The position numbers and the translations under genes were made by a program. 24,223 bases of DNA from a virus: IMG/VR virus record IMGVR_UViG_3300042184_000002, positions 1 to 24,223 of that record; one strand, given 5' to 3'. Every line of letters begins with the position of its first letter. The stretch's first letter is position 1. This document shows positions 20,001-24,223 of this stretch, piece after piece. Below the pieces are notes generated by a model, which was not told the origin of the DNA, did not search any database, and saw only the letters and a list, made by a program, of their open reading frames with translations.

Positions 20001-21262
20001 GCAAGGACCTTCTCAAGGTCAGCATCGGCCATGTCTTGACGACCCGGCTTAGGGATGGACTTAGCGATCCACTTGTCGAGGACAGCAGCCATGGTCCCAC
20101 CGATTGCAGCACCACCTACAGCAGCGCCGAGGTAGTGACCCTCGATACCAGTGGTGGCCTCCTTGATGCCCTCACCGGCCACAGCGAACCCACCAGAGGC
20201 GAGCGCTTGGGTGCCGATACGAGCGCCCTTGGAGAGCAAGGCAGTGCCGGGGATTGGAACGTAGGTCAGTGGGTCCACAGCAGCAGAAACGCCACCAGCG
20301 GCCAACTGGCCAGCCCAGCCAGCACTACGCATGTCCTGATCGGCCTTCATGTTCTCCTTGGCCAGAGCGATTGCCTCAGGCAGCTTCGACTTGTCATAGC
20401 GGGTGTAGTCGCCAATGAAGCCGAAGAACTGAGGGTCCACACCTTCAGCACGAATCTTGTCGTAAGTGTCACGGCTCCACTCCTGGCTATCGGTGTGATC
20501 ATTCATCCACTCGCTCGGGTCATGGTCTTCTACGGTGATGTTCCGATAGATCTGACCCGGCAGGGATGTGGATAAGGCAGCCTTCATGGCCTCGGAGGAG
20601 TTGTACCAAGCTTCCTTCTCAGGGTTCTGGCGCAGCTCCATCTCACGGAATCCTTCCTTGACGGAGGTGTCCACTTGGGTGCCCCCGATTGCCATCGAAG
20701 CACGATCACCGACAGCGCCTCGTTCTACAGTTGATTCCGCTGTGATCCCCTTGTGGCTCTCAAAGAACTCAGCGGTTTGCTTTGGGGCGTTAGGACCCTC
20801 GAACCATTTACGACTCGGAGAATCCCCAGCGACCTCCAGAAGGTTGGCCATGTACTGGCGACCCTCAGGGGCGATCTTGGAGAAGTCACCGGAATCCAGA
20901 GCGGCCAGTTGAGGAGCGCCCAGTCGGCCATTCCCTTGGTTGTACGCAAGGGCAGCCTTTAGGTAGTCCCCTTTGTAGGTCCTCAGGAGGTCAGCAGTGT
21001 GCTTGGTTGCAGCAGCGATGGACTTGGCAGGGTCGAAGAAGTCTTCGTCTGTAACGAGCCCGTAGGCCCGCCCAGTTGCCTTGGTGAACTGACCCAGACC
21101 ACGAGGTCCCGTTGGGGACTTCGCGTTGGGATTGAAGCTGGACTCGTTGAAGATTTTCTTGTGCATGTAGTCGTAGCTAACCCCGTTGGCATCAGCCGCT
21201 TCACGGATCAATCCGTCATACGGTGTGCCTTGGGATTTAACGTCAGCGTAAGTCTTGGACAT
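17069..21262 (-). CDS. 16: Internal virion protein gp16 with transglycosylase domain
   Basis: 1397 residues (T7 1318). Ejected with the genome to form the DNA-transfer channel. Residues about 10-150 are a soluble lytic transglycosylase (SLT) domain: catalytic E40 in IFNESSFNP, followed by GPRGLGQFTKAT and AALAYNQGNGR, for local cell-wall opening. Residues about 390-490 contain three degenerate copies of a 13-residue unit. The long remainder is helical and matches the T7 core protein in layout; hydrophobic stretches near 310-400 (AAVDPLTYVPIPGTALLSKG) may insert in membrane. ATG 21262 has AGGAGGA. It acts with gp14 and gp15. Confidence 0.95.
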   Translation of the reverse strand: MSKTYADVKSQGTPYDGLIREAADANGVSYDYMHKKIFNESSFNPNAKSPTGPRGLGQFTKATGRAYGLVTDEDFFDPAKSIAAATKHTADLLRTYKGDYLKAALAYNQGNGRLGAPQLAALDSGDFSKIAPEGRQYMANLLEVAGDSPSRKWFEGPNAPKQTAEFFESHKGITAESTVERGAVGDRASMAIGGTQVDTSVKEGFREMELRQNPEKEAWYNSSEAMKAALSTSLPGQIYRNITVEDHDPSEWMNDHTDSQEWSRDTYDKIRAEGVDPQFFGFIGDYTRYDKSKLPEAIALAKENMKADQDMRSAGWAGQLAAGGVSAAVDPLTYVPIPGTALLSKGARIGTQALASGGFAVAGEGIKEATTGIEGHYLGAAVGGAAIGGTMAAVLDKWIAKSIPKPGRQDMADADLEKVLAMHGDSALPNQRVELEDDMLPQAKQADDEMDDEYLEKILGMHGERSHRQEGRMEVSDETVEGILARHQEASEPNEFMGPSIRLQAREQARQQGADDPTVMPWRTDEEPKEGFGVEYVDHPSEPGAVRLRDGSIVGAANPLNPKMQKAIAELEPERSAAGFKFGGLTEIGLTLNRSDDEGIRAIGGQLFRSPVGGESGSNGKFGVVASDVIERERGQDNVALNDIVEAQQEAMRDIAVKSLPGGRQAHRETVDRRIAEAIEDQSGAKLAKLTEAEKKYAKIVEAHYVRKEDVLENPAQFGNIDAVSIMPQTRHSGRYIPNIYDDGAKLLQLQRFGGPEGLQKAITESWMASYLGRAVVRTRIDKMIKESLEKNGKVATPEDLKQAVIKYAHDKAYGISHTSEFHRSSLIDDNLEGLVGQDANNFLEGRHLFDSDVAVHLSDGTTFSVNDLRTFDIPQITSSYNRRVNGDIGIMAATGKDTKALKDEILKVKATAKNRMEVEALQESIKLLTGRSRRDPDSALATFTRGLTDISFATKNAYMGVQNLTEVAGLIAKGHTRMLMKGVPFLREMTTWGSKIKPHQLDEMHGMIFGRELDDLIRPRRNDIVERLRAQGNGAAVAQSVGTFKFLTGEAAARSPFTKLLTETSNYIMDAGRQGALMDLVNHALSGKPSKLFHKDKLHAMSITDTQFGDMTNALKEHLVKDPKGGFKIRDRSKFQADPRVMDIWRLGDKVADETVLRPHKLSNQDSIAQNAYVKLAMQFKNFVFRSVNGRLIRGIYDSTKNGQAIDQAYQVGISLGLASAFYIAQRYVQAQGMPKEERRDFLARALDPNMIAYAAASRSSHVGSPLGIANFALAPLGFDAAAAVRTSVLPRGPQYTERNKAVKYSPLRTSGIQDPISKVLEQIPGVGVLGSIYQVGSGTAGVFREEGRSMDQQYKSSLYNGLRGLIPNDPVSQRALNAIMQEAGMEYGKRGQPAR
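19797..20040 (-). repeat. Three degenerate intragenic repeats in gp16
   Basis: The gp16 chain contains ADLEKVLAMHGDS, EYLEKILGMHGERS and ETVEGILARHQEAS within about 80 residues. The DNA of copies 1 and 2 (about 19992-20040 and 19875-19923) is closely similar, which points to a fairly recent internal duplication. The spacers are acidic. Confidence 0.8.
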
Positions 21263-21279
21263 TGGTTCCTCCTAAATGA

Positions 21280-23487
21280 TTAAAGAGGGCCTTTGCCCCC
21301 TTGGATGAAGTCTTTGTAGAGCCCTTGGTTGATCTGGGCTTTGTTCACCGTATCCGTCATGGACTTCTCCATGGCAGCTTGGCGTTCGGCCTTGTAGATC
21401 AGTTGCAGGGATTGCTGGGTCAGCTTGATGCGCTGGCCAGTCAGACTTGTGATGGTGATGTCACCGGCCTTGGTCTTCTCGATCTTGACCGGGGCTTCTG
21501 CCCAGTACGGGCTTGCAGCCTTGATGCCCTTGACGGTTTCATCGACGATCCGCTTTCCGGCTTCCCACGAGTTCGCATCGTTAGGGTCGGCCATCAGGTC
21601 CTTCTTGTTGAGCATCCCCCGGTAACCCGGTTGGGCCTCATCGTCATCGTCTTGGAAGGACACGGTGTTCTTCTCCAGCCACACCGAGAGGCGCTTCGAG
21701 GCATCCGAGGCGTCACCAGTACCAGCCAAGAAGCCGTCATAAAGGGAGCGCGCCATGGTCTCCATGTCGTTCGGGATTGCCGACAACTGAGGGTTCGCAG
21801 CGTCACGCTTCAAGGCATCCCATTGGATGTCCCGATTCTTACGTTCTTCAGGGGACAGAGTGGCGTTCTTACGGTCGGCCTCAATGAGGACCGAAGGGTC
21901 AATACCCGAGGACGACATCTGGTTCATCTTTTCAATGAAGCCAGCCTTGTCTGGGTACAGCGCAGCGATCATTCCCGGTTGCTGGGCGTAGACCCGTTGC
22001 AACTGAGTGATAGCCTTGAACTCACCTTGTTCGCCCGAGGAGACCGCGCCAGTCCACTCGTTGGTGGCATCGTCAATCAGGGTCTTGAAGGCTGCCCTGA
22101 AAGGACCACCATCGAAGTCCGCAGAGATGAGCTTGCCACGTAGAGCGTCCTTCTGGTCCTCAGGGATGCCCATGGCGCTGATCTGATTGAGCTTCATGTT
22201 GGCGAAGGTTGCCCAGTCGCTCTCCTTGAACTCACCAGTGTTGGCGTCTACAGGCATCCCCTTCTTGCTCAGGTCGAGGTACTCACCGTTCATACGCTTG
22301 GTGTAGGACTCGTCGAGGCGGAACAAACGGTTGTCCGTCTGCATGGCCTCTTGGGTGCCCTTGAGGGTTCTCGCCGAGTCGGCCTTGAGGCGCGTCTGCA
22401 AGTTAATGCGAGCGTTGATCAGGGCCTGCTTTTGAGGGGTCATGTCAGGGGTGTCTTGCAGCCACTGGTTCGCAGCGTCGATCTTGTCCAGCATGTTGGA
22501 TGCCATGACGGGATCTGTCTGGTTCTCAGCGGTAGCGAGGTCCACTTGGAACTTCTCGAAGCGTGGGCGGTTGCGCTGGTAGGCAGCACCGGAAGCCTTG
22601 ACGATGAGGTTGTCATACTTGTCTTGGCCCACGATGTCCTTGACCTTCTGCTTGACGCCCAGAACGGTGACCTCTTGTTCCCCGAAGGAGGACAGGAAGG
22701 CCGGACCATGTTCCTTGTTGACAGCATCAGAGACGGTCAGGTTGAGCGCTTCGACCAGAGAGCTATCCGTAGGGAAGCCCATCTTGGATGACTTGTCCTC
22801 GAAGTAGCTGGCCATCTGAGCGCCTGAGTCCAGCGAGCGCATGAAGGCTGGATCATCGAGAAGCCCACCGATGTCGCCACGGGTGTTAATGACCGACTGA
22901 GCGATGAACCGTTTGGATCGGCGCTGCTCGTGAAGGTCAAAGATCCCCGCGTTCCGTTGCACGATGTCAGCGTTAAAGCCACGCTGGTACTCAGGGTCGG
23001 ATGGATCAATCCCAGCCTCCTTGGCGTAGGACTCAGCGACCATGTTCAATCGGGTTTGGCGGTACTCCTCAAGGTCCTTGCGGTCCTTTTGGTCGAACTC
23101 ACCAGACGCGATCTTGGTCTGCATCTCGTTCTCGATCTCGAAGGCAGCAGAGCGGCCAGTGTCGTGACGGAGAATGTTCATCACATCCGGGTCATCCTGA
23201 GCGAGCAGGGTCCCATTGGCGATGGCAGCAGCCCGTTGATCACGGGTCATGGTGCGGATGATCTTGTCGGACTTCGCTTGGGCGTCCTTAGCGTTGTTCT
23301 CAGCGTAGGTCCCATAGGCATTCGTACCGGCCTTGACGAAGCTCGCCATGGCATCAGAGAACCCATTGGACCCTACGTCAGCTCGTTGAGCCGAGGCTTG
23401 GAAGTTGACGGTCGCAGTGGAACCCTTGAGGCGCTCCTTGCCGCCCATCTGGGCCTGATCAAGCGCCCGTGCAATATCGTTAGCCAT
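21280..23487 (-). CDS. 15: Internal virion protein gp15
   Basis: 735 residues (T7 747), the middle ring of the internal core, ejected into the cell envelope at infection to line the periplasmic channel with gp16. It is largely helical, charged, and lacks long hydrophobic stretches, as expected. ATG 23487 has GGAGGT upstream and overlaps the end of gp14 by 8 bases; gp16 begins 17 bases after its stop. Assigned by length, order between gp14 and gp16, and overall character rather than a catalytic motif. Confidence 0.92.
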   Translation of the reverse strand: MANDIARALDQAQMGGKERLKGSTATVNFQASAQRADVGSNGFSDAMASFVKAGTNAYGTYAENNAKDAQAKSDKIIRTMTRDQRAAAIANGTLLAQDDPDVMNILRHDTGRSAAFEIENEMQTKIASGEFDQKDRKDLEEYRQTRLNMVAESYAKEAGIDPSDPEYQRGFNADIVQRNAGIFDLHEQRRSKRFIAQSVINTRGDIGGLLDDPAFMRSLDSGAQMASYFEDKSSKMGFPTDSSLVEALNLTVSDAVNKEHGPAFLSSFGEQEVTVLGVKQKVKDIVGQDKYDNLIVKASGAAYQRNRPRFEKFQVDLATAENQTDPVMASNMLDKIDAANQWLQDTPDMTPQKQALINARINLQTRLKADSARTLKGTQEAMQTDNRLFRLDESYTKRMNGEYLDLSKKGMPVDANTGEFKESDWATFANMKLNQISAMGIPEDQKDALRGKLISADFDGGPFRAAFKTLIDDATNEWTGAVSSGEQGEFKAITQLQRVYAQQPGMIAALYPDKAGFIEKMNQMSSSGIDPSVLIEADRKNATLSPEERKNRDIQWDALKRDAANPQLSAIPNDMETMARSLYDGFLAGTGDASDASKRLSVWLEKNTVSFQDDDDEAQPGYRGMLNKKDLMADPNDANSWEAGKRIVDETVKGIKAASPYWAEAPVKIEKTKAGDITITSLTGQRIKLTQQSLQLIYKAERQAAMEKSMTDTVNKAQINQGLYKDFIQGGKGPL

Positions 23488-24064
23488 TCTTTTGACCTCC
23501 TTGCGCTGTGCCAGTGGACTCGCCAGTGGACTTGGTGGATGAACCTTTCATTGCGGAACCTTGGGCGTACCCATTGGCCCCCGCAGAGACGATCCCCAGA
23601 GCGTGACTCAGGCCGCTGGTCTTGATCACTTGAGCTTGGCCACGAAGGGCAGACTTGGTGTTCTCGACGTTGGCGATCTGGTTCGCAAAGATGGACTGAT
23701 AGTCCCGCTTGTAGTTGTCGGTGATCGACATCCGTTGTTGGGAAGCTTCGTTGTCCACCGAGTTGGCGACACGCTTCATTGAGTTACCGGACATACCCGA
23801 CTCACCGATGGCGGTACGGATGGTGCCCTTGTTCTTCAGGGCCTGCATGTTGACCTCAGCGAGTTGCGCACGGGCCTCCTCTTGGCGGTCCATGGCAGTC
23901 AGTTGCAGGTTGGCGTTGGCCATGTTGGTCTGCTTGACTTGCTCACGCGCAGTGCGCCGTGTTGAGTCCTCAGCGTTGCCTTCACCTTTGGCCTTGTCCT
24001 TGGCAGCCATTACCCCACCGACGACTGCCACAGCAGCCATAGCGATGCTTACTGGTTCACACAT
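23480..24064 (-). CDS. 14: Internal virion protein gp14
   Basis: 194 residues (T7 196). Starts MCEPVSIAMAAVAVVGGVMA, a hydrophobic N-terminus followed by a long helical chain. The segments IRTAIGESGMSGNSMKRV and DNYKRDYQSIFANQ align with T7 gp14 (IRAAIGESMLEGSSMDRI; ENYRRDYQAIFAQQ). It is ejected first and forms the outer-membrane pore for DNA entry. ATG 24064 has TAGGAGGT, whose TAG is also the stop codon of the upstream gene. Confidence 0.95.
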   Translation of the reverse strand: MCEPVSIAMAAVAVVGGVMAAKDKAKGEGNAEDSTRRTAREQVKQTNMANANLQLTAMDRQEEARAQLAEVNMQALKNKGTIRTAIGESGMSGNSMKRVANSVDNEASQQRMSITDNYKRDYQSIFANQIANVENTKSALRGQAQVIKTSGLSHALGIVSAGANGYAQGSAMKGSSTKSTGESTGTAQGGQKNG

Positions 24065-24074
24065 GGTGGACCTC

Positions 24075-24223
24075 CTATAGCCAGAATTGACGGAACCTAC
24101 ATCCAGCCGGACTCATCACATGCTCACGGGCGAAGGTCGCACCGAGGGAGTTGAGGAGACGGATGTGGGAGTGATTGTCCACCGACACGAAGTTGGTCAA
24201 TGGATGGTTGAATGCGACACGAT
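24075..24223 (-). CDS. 13: gp13 (internal virion/assembly protein), 5' part outside window
   Basis: The last 48 residues of a protein entering from the right edge. NFVSVDNHSHIRLLNSLGAT with F-A-R-E-H aligns with the C-terminal part of T7 gp13 (YVWVGNTSHIRFLKTIGAVF with H-E-E-Y), and the gene lies just before gp14 as in T7. The family looks GNAT-acetyltransferase-like. In T7 it is needed for correct particle assembly. The TAG stop (24075-24077) is part of the gp14 ribosome site. Confidence 0.88.
   Translation of the reverse strand, partial: RVAFNHPLTNFVSVDNHSHIRLLNSLGATFAREHVMSPAGCRFRQFWL

Noticed and set aside
17765-20575. Very long plus-strand open frame opposite gp16
   Set aside because: It is antisense to a well-supported gene and has no recognisable protein features; long antisense frames follow from the codon use of the real gene. 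The same applies to the plus-strand frames at 2656-3879, 5545-6699, 15890-16867 and 21301-22143.
1-24223. CRISPR arrays, tRNA genes, insertion sequences, integrase
   Set aside because: No regularly spaced repeats, cloverleaf-like sequences, transposase or integrase motifs were seen; consistent with a strictly lytic phage.

Overview
The window is most of the genome of a lytic T7-like podovirus (Autographiviridae/Studiervirinae type), read so that every gene lies on the minus strand. Gene order, protein lengths and motifs follow T7 closely (genes 13-19.5, then the genome ends, then early genes, 1, 1.1, 1.3, 2, 2.5, 3). Five phage promoters of the form TAAAAACCCTCACTRTGGC match my recollection of the consensus of the Pseudomonas putida phage gh-1, so a Pseudomonas host and a gh-1-like relative are the best guess. 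The host assignment is inference; the T7-like identity is directly supported.

Layout, in the direction of transcription (right to left). (i) 24223-14966: virion genes: the end of gp13, internal core proteins gp14, gp15 and gp16 (N-terminal transglycosylase), a phage promoter, and tail fibre gp17. (ii) 14956-11843: a possible tail-fibre chaperone-like protein, holin (17.5), small terminase (18), Rz with nested Rz1, and large terminase (19). (iii) 11799-11463: a phage promoter (the position of T7 phi-OR) and a 19.5-like membrane protein. (iv) 11462-10301: about 1.16 kb without genes. It holds the joined genome ends: short-repeat arrays flanking a predicted terminal repeat, a T7-identical concatemer-junction motif, two sigma70-type promoters, a boxA-like element and two leader hairpins. 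(v) 10300-7076: nine small early genes, none recognisable as T7 0.3-0.7. They include a very acidic protein, a 28-residue membrane peptide and a predicted 2-oxoglutarate/Fe(II) oxygenase in an overlapping four-gene cassette. (vi) 7066-6937: a phage promoter inside an inverted repeat, then a long RNase III-type hairpin against the start codon of the RNA polymerase gene. (vii) 6936-1: RNA polymerase, 1.1-like protein, a hypothetical, DNA ligase, a TE-like terminator, then class II genes: small ORFs, dNMP-kinase-like protein, gp2 inhibitor of host RNA polymerase, a hypothetical, SSB gp2.5 and endonuclease gp3 (cut by the window edge).

How it works together: host RNA polymerase would read the early block from the two sigma70 promoters and stop at the TE-like hairpin after the ligase gene. 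The phage polymerase, which carries a T3-type specificity residue (Asp749), would then read class II genes from promoters ending in CACTGTGG and late genes from promoters ending in CACTATGG. gp2 would shut off the host enzyme, gp2.5 and gp3 serve replication and host DNA breakdown, and the terminase pair packages concatemers cut at the terminal repeat. Because the sequence runs through the ends with a single repeat copy, the record was probably circularised or cut from a concatemer-like assembly.
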